Part shown: positions 1 to 7,494 of the stretch, piece after piece
Layout of the letters: each line of letters starts with the position of its first letter
Position numbering within the stretch: position 1 is the first letter of the stretch
Source: Caulobacter sp. UNC279MFTsu5.1
Lineage (GTDB): Bacteria > Pseudomonadota > Alphaproteobacteria > Caulobacterales > Caulobacteraceae
Reading direction: 5' to 3'
NCBI RefSeq assembly: GCF_900114015.1
Contig: NZ_FORN01000020.1
Location: 1 to 64,000 of the forward strand
DNA length: 64,000 nucleotides
The notes under the pieces: model-generated
The model's input: only the letters and a program-made list of their open reading frames with translations
What the model was told of the DNA's origin: nothing
Databases searched by the model: none
Made by a program: the position numbers and the translations under genes

Positions 1-143
1 CACCGGGTGGGGTGAAGGGCGGAAAAGGCCCGCGCGCCCCGGCCTTGCGGATAACGGTCGCGCGGAGCGTTCGGGCTTCGTCGAAACGGTTACTACTCAA
101 ACACTCCGGACGGCGTCCGGCGCTCCGCGACCCTTTCCGATAG
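1..143. other. Intergenic DNA, no gene seen
   Basis: No open frame with protein-like composition is visible on either strand. The only structure seen is a short perfect hairpin, CCGGAC-GGC-GTCCGG at 106-120, without a T-run. The left neighbour lies outside the window, so this may be the 3' flank of an unseen gene. Confidence 0.4.
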
Positions 144-186
144 CTCAGCGGTGATCCGCGTGAGGACGAGAGACTGTGCCCGCGAG
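144..186 (+). repeat. Dispersed ~43-bp repeat, copy A
   Basis: This segment matches 22318-22360 at about 35 of 43 positions. Shared blocks are CTCAGCGG, TCCGCGTGAG and ACGAGAGAC. Both copies lie in non-coding DNA, and in both a palindromic sequence adjoins them. The function is unknown; a mobile or REP-like origin is an inference. Confidence 0.5.
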
Positions 187-295
187 CACTTGCCCCCACC
201 TGACCGCTTCGCGGTCTGTCCGCCCCCACAGGGGGCGGAGCGCTCTTCCCCCTCTGGGGGAAGACGACCGCGAAGCGACCCGTAGGGGGCAAGTG
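187..295. repeat. 109-bp palindromic intergenic element
   Basis: The ends form an 11-bp perfect inverted repeat: CACTTGCCCCC at 187-197 and GGGGGCAAGTG at 285-295. Inside are three more hairpins: GACCGC..GCGGTC (201-215), CCGCCCCC..GGGGGCGG (220-238) and CTTCCCCC..GGGGGAAG (245-263). This cloverleaf-like layout resembles REP or MITE-type elements. It lies 11 bp beyond the stop of the dehydrogenase gene, so it may also act as a 3' transcript stabiliser or terminator. Confidence 0.6.
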
Positions 296-306
296 ACATG
301 CGCCCC

Positions 307-1161
307 CTACTTCTCCAACCGCGCCACGAGGCTGGAGGTGTCCCACCGATGACCACCCATCGCCTGCACCTCGCCGTAGAAGCCGTCGATCAGCGCTGTG
401 GCCTGCAGGTTGGCGCCGTTGGCGGCCGCCTCGGCCAGGGCGATGCCCAGGTCCTTGCGCATCCAGTCCACCGCGAAGCCGAAGTCGAACCGGCCCTCCG
501 ACATGGTCTTCCAGCGGTTCTCCATCTGCCACGACTGGGCCGCGCCCTTGGAGATGGCGGCCAGCACGTCGTCGGTCGGCAGGCCGGCGCGCTTGGCGAA
601 ATGCAGCGCCTCGGCCACGCCCTGGACCACGCCGGCGATGGCGATCTGGTTGCACATCTTGGTCAGCTGGCCCGCGCCCGACGGTCCCATCCGGCGAATG
701 GCCTTGGCGTAGGCCGCCAGCACCGGCTCGACCCGGGCGTAGGCGGCTTCGTCGCCGCCGGCCATAATCGTCAGCTGGCCGGCCTCCGCCCCGGCCTGGC
801 CGCCCGACACCGGGGCGTCGACGAACCAGCGGCCGAGCGCGCGCGCCGCGGCGTCCATCTCGCGGGCCACCGTCGCCGAGGTGGTCGTGTGGTCGACGAT
901 CACCCCGCCCTCCGCCATGGCCGGCAGCGCCTGCGCCACGACGTCGCGCACGTCGTCGTCATTGCCCACGCACAGGCACGCCAGCTCGGCGCCCGCCACC
1001 GCTTCGGCGATGGTCGGCTTGCTGGCGCCGCCGTGCGTCTCGACCCAGCGCGCGGCCTTGTCGGGACTGCGGTTGAACACGGTCACCGCGTGGCCCGCGG
1101 CCCGCAGGTGGCCGGCCATCGGAAAGCCCATCACGCCCAGGCCGATAAACGCCGTCTTCAT
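307..1161 (-). CDS. NAD(P)-dependent 3-hydroxyisobutyrate-dehydrogenase-like oxidoreductase
   Basis: This 284-aa protein belongs to the beta-hydroxyacid dehydrogenase family, which oxidises short 3-hydroxy acids with NAD(P). The N-terminal dinucleotide motif GLGVMG is at residues 7-12. The substrate-binding block DAPVSGGQAGAEAG lies near residue 115, and the family catalytic lysine is K168 in GAGQLTKMCNQ. The C-terminal helical dimer domain is complete, and the length is normal for the family. The ATG at 1161 is preceded by AAGGAG with good spacing. It is transcribed away from motB and no operon partner is visible. The substrate cannot be told from sequence; tartronate semialdehyde or succinic semialdehyde reductases are alternatives in the same family. 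Confidence 0.85.
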   Translation of the reverse strand: MKTAFIGLGVMGFPMAGHLRAAGHAVTVFNRSPDKAARWVETHGGASKPTIAEAVAGAELACLCVGNDDDVRDVVAQALPAMAEGGVIVDHTTTSATVAREMDAAARALGRWFVDAPVSGGQAGAEAGQLTIMAGGDEAAYARVEPVLAAYAKAIRRMGPSGAGQLTKMCNQIAIAGVVQGVAEALHFAKRAGLPTDDVLAAISKGAAQSWQMENRWKTMSEGRFDFGFAVDWMRKDLGIALAEAAANGANLQATALIDGFYGEVQAMGGHRWDTSSLVARLEK

Positions 1162-1242
1162 CCGCGAAACTCCTTTTGGCAGCGGCCGTCCATCGCCCTT
1201 CGCGGCCCCGATCGCAACGGCATTTTAACGTCCACCCGTCAG

Positions 1243-1272
1243 GTTCGATCGAACAGGGTTAAGCAGGCTTAA
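1243..1272 (+). promoter_or_regulatory. Paired palindromes upstream of motB
   Basis: Two perfect inverted repeats sit just before motB: GTTCGATCGAAC (1243-1254) and TTAAGC-AG-GCTTAA (1259-1272). The second contains two TTAA half-sites six bases apart, close to but not the same as the CtrA consensus TTAA-N7-TTAA. It ends 5 bp before the start codon, where a bound protein or RNA hairpin could block initiation. Regulation by CtrA is only an inference. Confidence 0.35.
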
Positions 1273-1277
1273 GCGCA

Positions 1278-2177
1278 ATGGCCGTCAGCGGCGAACAGCC
1301 GATCGTCATCAAGAAGGTCAAGAAGGTCGTCGGCGGGGGTCACCACGGCGGCGCCTGGAAGGTCGCCTATGCCGACTTCGTGACCGCGATGATGGCCTTC
1401 TTCCTGCTGATGTGGCTGCTGAACACCACCAGCCCCGAGCAGAAGCAGGGCATCGCCGACTATTTCGCCCCGGCCTCGATCTCGTCCAGCACCAGCGGCT
1501 CGGGCGGCATCCTGGGCGGCACATCGCTGGGCGACGACGGCGCCAAGGCCGACGGCAAGATGTCGGTCATCCAGCAGATGGCTCCCGAGGCTCCCACCGA
1601 AACCGACAAGGACGGCCAGAGCTCGACCTCGGCCAGCCTCGACTCCGCCAGCGAGCAGGCCCTGCGCGACGCCCTGGCCAAGAAGGAGCAGGACAGCTTC
1701 GCCTCGGCCGCCCAGTCGCTGCGCCAGTCGCTGCAGGACATGCCGGAACTGGCCGAGCTGTCCAAGCAGATCATGATCGACCAGACCCCCGAGGGCCTGC
1801 GCATCCAGCTGATCGACCAGGACGGCCGCTCGATGTTCAAGGAGAACTCGCGCGAGCCCAACGACCGCGCCCGCATCCTGCTGCGCGCCGTGGCCAAGGT
1901 GATCAACCAGCTGCCCAACCGCATCACCATCTCGGGCCACACCAGCGCCAGCGCCGCGGGCAAGCGCGCCGACAGCGACTGGGCCCTGTCGGCCGAGCGC
2001 GCCGACGCCTCGCGCCAGGTGCTGCGCGGGGCCGGGGTCGACGAGGACCGCATCTACCAGGTCTCGGGCAAGGCCAATTCCGAGCCGCTGTACGCGGACG
2101 ATCCCACCCTGGCCGGCAACCGCCGCATCTCGATCGTGCTGCTGCGCGAGAAGCCGGTGCTTCCCGATGGCCTCTGA
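1278..2177 (+). CDS. motB: Flagellar motor stator protein MotB
   Basis: MotB pairs with MotA to form the proton-conducting stator of the flagellar motor and anchors it to peptidoglycan. The 299-aa product has a basic N-terminus, then a single membrane segment (about residues 28-50) with the essential proton-carrying aspartate D33 in YADFVTAMM. After a Ser/Asp-rich linker, an OmpA-like peptidoglycan-binding domain spans about residues 190-290, with the motif ISGHTSA. motA is not adjacent. The RBS before the ATG at 1278 is weak, and the palindromes just upstream suggest control at this point. Other OmpA-domain proteins lack the charged membrane helix, so the call is firm. Confidence 0.95.
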   Translation: MAVSGEQPIVIKKVKKVVGGGHHGGAWKVAYADFVTAMMAFFLLMWLLNTTSPEQKQGIADYFAPASISSSTSGSGGILGGTSLGDDGAKADGKMSVIQQMAPEAPTETDKDGQSSTSASLDSASEQALRDALAKKEQDSFASAAQSLRQSLQDMPELAELSKQIMIDQTPEGLRIQLIDQDGRSMFKENSREPNDRARILLRAVAKVINQLPNRITISGHTSASAAGKRADSDWALSAERADASRQVLRGAGVDEDRIYQVSGKANSEPLYADDPTLAGNRRISIVLLREKPVLPDGL

Positions 2178-2301
2178 GGCGACCTGCGGCGCGATGACGC
2201 TCGGCGGCGTCGCAGAGCTTGCGCAACCGCCGCGGATGCCGCCTAATCCCTTATCGGCCCGGTATCGCGGGTTAGGCCACTAGAGGGATCGGACGCTTTC
2301 C

Positions 2302-3153
2302 GTGACGCAGCATTTCCCGACGCGACAGCTGCGCTTCTTCCTCACGGCGCCCACGCCTTGCCCCTACCTGCCCGGCCGCGAGGAGCGCAAGGTCTTCGCC
2401 CACCTGCCGCTGTCCGACGGCCCCACCGTCAATGACAGCCTGACCCAGGTCGGCTTCCGCCGCTCGCAGAACATCGCCTACCGGCCCGCCTGCGAGACCT
2501 GCCGCGCCTGCCAGTCGGCCCGCGCCCCGGCCGCCGACTACGTCTTCTCGCGGTCGGAACGCAAGGTCCTGACCCGCAACACCGACCTGGAGCGCCACCT
2601 GGTCGAGGCCGAGGCCACGCTGGAGCAGTTCGAGCTGCTGCGCCGCTACCTGCTGACCCGCCATGCCGACGGCGGCATGGCCGAGATGACCTGGCCCGAC
2701 TACGTGGCCATGGTCGAGGACACGGCGGTCCGCACCCACCTGATCGAATACCGCCTGCGCCCGCAGGACCGCGGCCCCGGCGACCTGATCGCCTGCGTGC
2801 TGGTCGACGTGCTCGCCGACGGCCTGTCGCTGGTCTACAGCTTCTACGATCCCAGCCTGACCAAGCGCAGCCTGGGCTCGTTCATCATCCTGGACCATAT
2901 CCTGCAGGCCCAGCTGAACGGCCTGCCCTACGTCTATCTGGGCTACTGGGTGCCTGGCAGCGAGAAGATGGCCTACAAGGCCCGCTTCTCGCCGCTGGAG
3001 ATCCTCAAGCCCGGCGGTTGGGCCCTGATGTCGGCCCGCGAACGCGGCGCCCGTCCGCCCAAGCCGGTCGGCTGCGGCTCCAACGCCGGGGTCGAGCTCA
3101 GCGACGCCGAGCCGGCCGAGCTGGGGGGCTTCCCCAGCCCGGGCAAGCCCTAG
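2302..3153 (+). CDS. bpt: Aspartate/glutamate leucyltransferase (Bpt, N-end rule)
   Basis: This 283-aa protein is of the Ate1/Bpt family, which transfers Leu (bacterial Bpt) or Arg from tRNA to the N-terminus of proteins beginning with Asp or Glu, marking them for ClpS/ClpAP. It shows the family opening FPTRQLRFFLT, CPYLPG with C20, and the cysteine cluster C64-x2-C67-x2-C70. The C-terminal GNAT-like block includes the segments SFYDP, SLGSF and YVYLGYWV. The start is GTG at 2302. It is convergent with the SDR gene, and the two overlap by 4 bp at their stops. Substrate specificity (Leu) is taken from the bacterial family, not seen directly. Confidence 0.9.
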   Translation: MTQHFPTRQLRFFLTAPTPCPYLPGREERKVFAHLPLSDGPTVNDSLTQVGFRRSQNIAYRPACETCRACQSARAPAADYVFSRSERKVLTRNTDLERHLVEAEATLEQFELLRRYLLTRHADGGMAEMTWPDYVAMVEDTAVRTHLIEYRLRPQDRGPGDLIACVLVDVLADGLSLVYSFYDPSLTKRSLGSFIILDHILQAQLNGLPYVYLGYWVPGSEKMAYKARFSPLEILKPGGWALMSARERGARPPKPVGCGSNAGVELSDAEPAELGGFPSPGKP

Positions 3154-3920
3154 CGCGCGAAGCTCACCCCGCCGTCCACGGTGACGGCCGAGCCCATCAC
3201 ATAGTCCCCGGCCCGCGAGGCCAGGTAGATCGCCGCGCCCGCCATGTCCTCGGTCGTGCCGATCCGGCCGGCGGGAATGCGCTGCGACACCGCGTCGGCA
3301 TGGTCGCGGGCGACCTTGTTCATGTCCGAGGCGAAGGCCCCCGGCGCGATGCAGCTGACGGCGATGTTGTCGGCCGCCAGGCGCAGGGCCATGCGCTTGG
3401 TCATGTGCAGCAGGCCAGCCTTGGACGCGCCATAGGGATAGGTCTCGTCCGTGGTCACCGACTGGCCGTCGATCGAGGCGATGTTGATCACCTTGGCCAC
3501 GTGGTCCTTGCCGGCCGCCCGCAAGTGGCCGATCAGCGCCTGGGTCAGGAAGAACGGCGTCTTCATGTTCAGGTCCACGACCTTGTCCCAGCCGCTCTCC
3601 GGGAACTCGTCGAACGCCGCCCCCCAGGCCGCGCCGGCGTTATTGACCAGGATGTCCAGCTTGTCCTCGCGTTCGGCGATCCGCGCCACCAGGCCGTTGA
3701 TCCCCTCCAGGGTCGAGACGTCGGCGGGCAGCGAGACGCACTCGCCGATCGCCGACAGCTCCTCGGCGGTCGCGTCGCAGGCGGCGGCCTTGCGGGCCGA
3801 GACATAGACCCGGCGCGCGCCGTAGGTCAGGAAGCCCTCGGCGATCATCTTGCCGATGCCGCGCGAGCCGCCGGTGACCAGGGCCACGCGGCCCTTCAGG
3901 GAAAACAGGTTCTGCATCAT
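3150..3920 (-). CDS. Short-chain dehydrogenase/reductase (SDR)
   Basis: This is a 256-aa classical SDR. The NAD(P) motif TGGSRGIG is at residues 16-23, NNAG at 93-96, and the catalytic S149-Y163-K167 triad lies in NIAS and YGASK. The C-terminal PGAFASDM and DGG blocks are present, so it should be an active NAD(P)H oxidoreductase. Fatty or hydroxyacyl substrates are typical of close families, but the substrate is not readable here. It is the last gene of a three-ORF unit: its ATG overlaps the TGA of a 46-aa ORF, which in turn overlaps the MDR quinone-reductase gene. Co-translation with the MDR protein suggests a shared redox pathway. Confidence 0.88.
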   Translation of the reverse strand: MMQNLFSLKGRVALVTGGSRGIGKMIAEGFLTYGARRVYVSARKAAACDATAEELSAIGECVSLPADVSTLEGINGLVARIAEREDKLDILVNNAGAAWGAAFDEFPESGWDKVVDLNMKTPFFLTQALIGHLRAAGKDHVAKVINIASIDGQSVTTDETYPYGASKAGLLHMTKRMALRLAADNIAVSCIAPGAFASDMNKVARDHADAVSQRIPAGRIGTTEDMAGAAIYLASRAGDYVMGSAVTVDGGVSFAR

Positions 3921-4057
3921 GGTTCAGGTCTTTCAGAAATGGCGGCCGGCGCGGGGCGCGCCCAGCCGCTGGTGATGTCGGAAAACTGCGCGACGGTCTC
4001 GTCGATGATCCGGGCCGCCGGCTTGACCGTATGGGCCGGAACTCGGTTGCCGCTCAT
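3917..4057 (-). CDS. 46-aa ORF coupled between MDR and SDR genes
   Basis: A 46-codon frame fills the gap between two redox genes exactly. Its ATG (4055-4057) overlaps the TGA of the MDR gene in an ATGA, and its own TGA (3917-3919) overlaps the ATG of the SDR gene. The product opens MSGNRVPAHTVKP and ends AISERPEP. It has no signal peptide, membrane helix or known motif; the middle (ARIIDETVAQFSDI) could form an amphipathic helix. No separate RBS is evident, so translation would rely on coupling. It could be a true small protein, or a frame that only carries ribosomes through to the SDR start. I do not recognise the sequence. Confidence 0.5.
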   Translation of the reverse strand: MSGNRVPAHTVKPAARIIDETVAQFSDITSGWARPAPAAISERPEP

Positions 4058-5016
4058 GGGATCAGCAGCACCCGGCCGACGGCCTGACGGCTTTCGATAT
4101 AGGCGTGGGCGGCGGCGGCTTCCGACAGCGGGAAGGTCCGGTCGATCAGCACCTGCAGCTCGCCACGCGCGGCCTCGTCGATCAGCTGCTGGATCATGTC
4201 GTGCACCCGGTCGGTCGTGATCTCCGCGCCCAGGAAGACGCCGGTCAGGCTACGGTTGCCGCCCATCAGCGACGACACGTCGACCTTGGTCGGCTCGCGT
4301 CCGGCCTGGCCGACCAGCGAGATGCGGCCGCGATAGCCCAGGGCCAGGATGCTGGCCTGCAGGGTCGGGCCGCCGACCGGATCGACCACCAGGTCCACGC
4401 CCTTGCCGCCGGTCAGCTTCATCACCTGCTCGACCACGTCGTCGCGGCCGTAATTGATCCCGTGGTCCAGGCCGAAGGGCTTGAGGCGCTCCAGGCGGGC
4501 GTCGCTGGAGGCGGTGGCCAGCACCGTCGCGCCGGCCCGCTTGGCCAGCTGGATCGCGGCGACGCCCACGGCCCCGGCGCCGGCCTGGACCAGCACCGTC
4601 TCGCCCGTCTTCAGATGGCCGGCCCCGAACAGGCATTCGTGCGCCGTACCGAACGGCACCGGAATGGCCGAAGCCTTCTGGATGTCGAATCCGTCGGGGA
4701 TCGGCCAGGCGTTGCGGGCCGGCACGCTGCGCAGCTCGGCGTGCGAGCCGAAGGCGTTCACGGTGACCACCTTCTGGCCGACTCTCAGGTGCGTGACCTC
4801 GGCGCCGACCTCGACGATCTCGCCGGCCGCCTGATAGCCGACGATGTGGGGACTGCCGGCCATCGGCCCGCCGCCGCGATTGAGGGTGTCGCCGCCCTCG
4901 ATGCTGACCGCCTCGACGCGGATGACCACGCCGCCGGGATAGCAAGGCGGATCGGCGACGTCCTCGTACTTCAGCACGTCCGGCGAACCGGTCTCATAAT
5001 AGACGGCGGCCTTCAT
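4054..5016 (-). CDS. Zinc-independent MDR quinone oxidoreductase-like protein
   Basis: This 320-aa member of the medium-chain dehydrogenase/reductase superfamily has an N-terminal GroES-like fold. A Rossmann domain begins around residue 143 with AGAGAVGVAAIQLAK. The domain includes DLVVDPVGG and ends with the usual QAVGRVLLIP. The catalytic zinc cysteine and the four-cysteine structural zinc loop are absent, which fits the NADPH:quinone oxidoreductase (QOR, zeta-crystallin) branch rather than alcohol dehydrogenases. It reduces quinones or enones with NADPH in known relatives. It leads a three-ORF coupled operon ending in an SDR. The ATG at 5016 opens MKAAVYYETG, the family's usual start. Confidence 0.85.
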   Translation of the reverse strand: MKAAVYYETGSPDVLKYEDVADPPCYPGGVVIRVEAVSIEGGDTLNRGGGPMAGSPHIVGYQAAGEIVEVGAEVTHLRVGQKVVTVNAFGSHAELRSVPARNAWPIPDGFDIQKASAIPVPFGTAHECLFGAGHLKTGETVLVQAGAGAVGVAAIQLAKRAGATVLATASSDARLERLKPFGLDHGINYGRDDVVEQVMKLTGGKGVDLVVDPVGGPTLQASILALGYRGRISLVGQAGREPTKVDVSSLMGGNRSLTGVFLGAEITTDRVHDMIQQLIDEAARGELQVLIDRTFPLSEAAAAHAYIESRQAVGRVLLIP

Positions 5017-5058
5017 GGCGGGCTCCCTAAGCTTTGTTCTTGGCCCTTCGCGGGGCGG

Positions 5059-6378
5059 TTACTGCGCCGGATCGACCAGGGCCTGATAGACCAGGGTGGC
5101 GGCGTCATCGTTGATCTTGGCCAGGGCCGGGTCGATCTCCCGGGCCAGGATGTGGATCATCCCGAGCATGAAGAGGTCGTTCTTGGGATCGATCCAGAAC
5201 CACGTCCCGGCCGCCCCGCCCCAGCTGTAGGTCCCCTCGCCCTGCAGCGTGCCGTCCCGGGCCGGGTCGGTGACCACCGCGAAGTCGAGGCCGAAGCCCA
5301 CCCCCTTGGCGGACGAGAACGAAGCGCCGGGCGCGGCCATCACGATGTCGCTCAGATGATTGGAGGCCATCAGCCGGATCGTGCCCGGCGACAGGATGCG
5401 CGCCCCGTCCAGCTCGCCGCCGTTCAACAGCATCTGGGCGAACCGGGCGTAGTCGGCCGTGGTCGAGACCAGGCCGCCCCCGCCCGAGGCGATCGTCGGC
5501 GACTTGCTGACGTCCAGCACCATGAAGTTGTCGGCAAGGGTCAGCTTGCGGGTCTTGGGATCGGGAATATAGAGCGCGGCCAGGCGACCCTGCTTGTCGG
5601 GCGGCACCCAGAACGCGGTGTCGGTCATCTTCAGCGGATCGAAGATCCGGCTCTTCATGAAATCGGCCAGGCTCATGCCCGACAGCCGCTCGACGATCAG
5701 CCCCTGGATGTCGACCGAGACGCTGTAGCGCCATTCCGTCCCGGGCTGGCTGGCCAACGGCAGCTTGGCCAGAGTGGTCAGGAACTCCGCCTGGGTCTTG
5801 GAGCCCAACAGGCCGCTGTCGCGATAGGCTTTCTCGACCGGCTGGTCCGTGCGCAGGCCGTAGGCGAAGCCGCCGGTGTGGCTCATGATCTCGCGCATGG
5901 TCGGCGCCCGCGCCGCCGGCTCGGTGATGAAGGTCCCGTCCGGGTTCTGGCCCTTGTAGACCTGGAGATGGGCCAGTTCGGGCACGAACTTGGTGACCGG
6001 ATCGTCGAGGCGCCACTTGCCCTCCTCGAACAGGATCATCATGGCCACGCCAGTCACCGGCTTGGTCTGGGAATAGATCCGGAAGATCGTGTCCTTGGTC
6101 ATCGGCGCGCCGTCGATCGCCGTCTTGCCGAAGGTTTCGTAGCTGACGATCTTGCCGTGGCGCGCGACCAGGGTGATCGCGCCCGGCAGGTGGCCCTGGT
6201 CGACCAGGCCCTGCATGTAGGCGTCCAGGCGCTCGAGACGTTCGGGCGAAAAGCCCGCCGTTTCGGGCGCGGAGGCCGTCAGGCTCGCAACCGGCGCGGC
6301 CTTGGACGCGCTCCATGCCGGCGCGCCGACGAAAACCAGGGCGGCCATCGCCGCCGCCATCGTCAACCGGATTCGCAC
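5059..6378 (-). CDS. Exported beta-lactamase-fold serine hydrolase (esterase/class C-like)
   Basis: A signal peptide (residues 1-23, cut after AWS) precedes a beta-lactamase/transpeptidase-like domain. The catalytic S103-x-x-K106 lies in IYSQTKPVTG, and the class C tyrosine is near residue 217 in WRYSVSVD. A family HTGG box lies near residue 165. Length (439 aa) matches periplasmic esterases of the EstB type and D-aminopeptidase-like proteins. The start is GTG at 6378. The gene stands alone, 42 bp upstream of the MDR gene in the same direction, so read-through is possible. True beta-lactam hydrolysis is less likely than esterase or peptidase activity, but sequence does not decide. Confidence 0.85.
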   Translation of the reverse strand: MRIRLTMAAAMAALVFVGAPAWSASKAAPVASLTASAPETAGFSPERLERLDAYMQGLVDQGHLPGAITLVARHGKIVSYETFGKTAIDGAPMTKDTIFRIYSQTKPVTGVAMMILFEEGKWRLDDPVTKFVPELAHLQVYKGQNPDGTFITEPAARAPTMREIMSHTGGFAYGLRTDQPVEKAYRDSGLLGSKTQAEFLTTLAKLPLASQPGTEWRYSVSVDIQGLIVERLSGMSLADFMKSRIFDPLKMTDTAFWVPPDKQGRLAALYIPDPKTRKLTLADNFMVLDVSKSPTIASGGGGLVSTTADYARFAQMLLNGGELDGARILSPGTIRLMASNHLSDIVMAAPGASFSSAKGVGFGLDFAVVTDPARDGTLQGEGTYSWGGAAGTWFWIDPKNDLFMLGMIHILAREIDPALAKINDDAATLVYQALVDPAQ

Positions 6379-6513
6379 TCGCCACCCCTCGAACGATCGT
6401 TTGAGGTCACCTTAGCTCGGTTTGACGACACGGCAATGTGCGAGACGACCGGCCTTGCCCGGGTCTGCCGGTTGCGGCTAAGGAGAACGCCCCGCCGGGC
6501 TCCGGCGGACCGG

Positions 6514-6588
6514 GCCGGTTTAGCTCAGCGGTAGAGCAGCGGTTTTGTAAACCGAAGGTCGGGGGTTCAATCCCCTCAACCGGCACCA
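6514..6588 (+). tRNA. tRNA-Thr (UGU)
   Basis: The acceptor stem pairs GCCGGTT (6514-6520) with AACCGGC (6578-6584), followed by discriminator A and an encoded CCA (6586-6588). The D-arm TAGCTCAGCGGTAGAGCA and the T-loop GGTTCAATCCC are canonical. The anticodon loop TTTGTAA gives anticodon TGT. It is an isolated tRNA between convergent genes, a typical integration site, but no integrase or att-like duplicate of its 3' end was seen nearby. Confidence 0.95.
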
Positions 6589-6718
6589 CACCTTCCCCTG
6601 CGGCCCCAAAGGAAGCCACCGCCCCGCCAAGGGACCGAAGGGCTAGCCAAGTGGCCACCGTCGCGGGATGTGACGATCGACCGGCCGCTGACGGCCTGCA
6701 GGACCTAGAGAAGCCGCG

Positions 6719-6943
6719 CTAGGCGCCCAGCAGCGCCTCGTAGCGGGCGATGTTCTCCGCCAACCACTGACGCAGCCGTTCCAGTTCGCTGATGTGGACG
6801 GGGGTCTCGTCCTGAACCTCGCCGTCCTCGGTGCGCGCACCGACCTGCAGCTTGCCGCTGCGCAGGGCTTCCAGGCGCTGATCGAGGGCCTCCTGCTCGG
6901 CCTTGTGTCGCTCGACAACGCGATTGATTTCGGCCTTGTCCAT
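6719..6943 (-). CDS. Conserved small coiled-coil hypothetical protein
   Basis: This encodes a 74-aa acidic, probably all-helical protein beginning MDKAEINRVVERHK. Heptad-like charged stretches (residues 5-30 and 50-72) suggest a coiled coil, broken by a loop of Asp, Glu and Thr. There is no membrane segment or signal. The start at 6943 is chosen because GGAG lies 8 bases upstream; a longer frame to 6994 has an unlikely Arg/Pro-rich extension. No domain is recognised. It lies between tRNA-Thr and the His-rich gene with about 130-150 bp on each side, so it is probably a single-gene unit. Confidence 0.65.
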   Translation of the reverse strand: MDKAEINRVVERHKAEQEALDQRLEALRSGKLQVGARTEDGEVQDETPVHISELERLRQWLAENIARYEALLGA

Positions 6944-7096
6944 ACTCGGTCTCCGTACCCGGTCTTCAGGGGCCGCCGGTTCGCCGGCGGCCAAGTGGCT
7001 TGAAGTCCGAGTTTACGGCGCGCGCCGGGGCGCGTCGATCAAACTATGGCTGACAGGAGCATCCGGGCGCCCGTCCCGCCCGGATCAGGCCAGGCC

Positions 7097-7276
7097 CTAG
7101 TTGCGCACCCAGCGGCAGACCTTCTGCCTGTGGCCGTGATGGCGCTCCCACTTGCAGACCTTGTGCTCATGACGGTGATGCGGATCACGGCCGTGCGCCG
7201 AGGCGGGCGCCGCGGCGGCCAGGCTCAAGGCCGCGACGGCGAGGGTGGCGGTTCCGAACAGTTTGGCGAAAGTCAT
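7097..7276 (-). CDS. Small exported His/Cys-rich protein
   Basis: The 59-aa product has a signal peptide (about residues 1-27, ending APASA) and a mature part of only about 32 residues. The mature part is dominated by histidines and two near-copies of a KVCKW/KVCRW motif, separated by ERHHGHRQ. The pattern suggests periplasmic metal binding or a two-cysteine redox or disulphide unit; this is an inference. AGGAGGA lies 9 bases before the ATG at 7276, a strong RBS that decides this start over the longer frame to 7408. It is probably highly translated. Not a known characterised family to me. Confidence 0.75.
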   Translation of the reverse strand: MTFAKLFGTATLAVAALSLAAAAPASAHGRDPHHRHEHKVCKWERHHGHRQKVCRWVRN

Positions 7277-7406
7277 GTGCGTCTCATCCTCCTGGAGGCT
7301 GCGACCGAGGGCGGTCGCACGCACCGTCCCACCACCGTGTTGTCGCGATGTTGCGGCGTGTTTCGAGGCCGTCGGACCGCGCGACCGCGCAGGTCGTGAA
7401 ACGGCC

Positions 7407-7435
7407 AAAAAAATGCCCGGCGCGAAGGCCGGGCA
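7407..7435 (-). terminator. Rho-independent terminator
   Basis: On the minus strand an 8-bp GC-rich stem (TGCCCGGC with GCCGGGCA, loop of six) is followed by seven U's (the A-run at 7407-7413). It has no matching T-run on the plus strand, so it acts on minus-strand transcripts that begin to its right. Confidence 0.75.
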
Positions 7436-7488
7436 GTCATTAGGGAGGAAACGCCCAGGAAGGGCAGGAGCGCCAAGGGCGGCTCCAC
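7407..7488 (-). ncRNA. Candidate trans-acting small RNA with anti-SD loop
   Basis: The minus strand here shows a promoter-like sequence, three successive hairpins and a strong intrinsic terminator, with no ORF. From the predicted 5' end there is an 8-bp stem with one bulge (GGAG..CTCC), then GCCC-TTCCT-GGGC. Next comes an unpaired stretch with TTTCCTCCCTAATGA, then the terminator. The unpaired CCTCCC is complementary to Shine-Dalgarno sequences, a layout seen in many alphaproteobacterial sRNAs. An alternative is a long 5' leader, but the terminator lies upstream of the next minus-strand gene. Confidence 0.45.
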
Positions 7489-7494
7489 GGGTTG

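Noticed and set aside
5059-6378. Calling the serine hydrolase an antibiotic-resistance beta-lactamase
   Set aside because: The SxxK and Tyr motifs are shared by esterases and peptidases of the same fold, and nothing in the sequence favours a beta-lactam substrate.
6514-6588. tRNA-Thr as a mobile-element attachment site
   Set aside because: No integrase gene or direct repeat of the tRNA 3' end was seen in the surrounding sequence.
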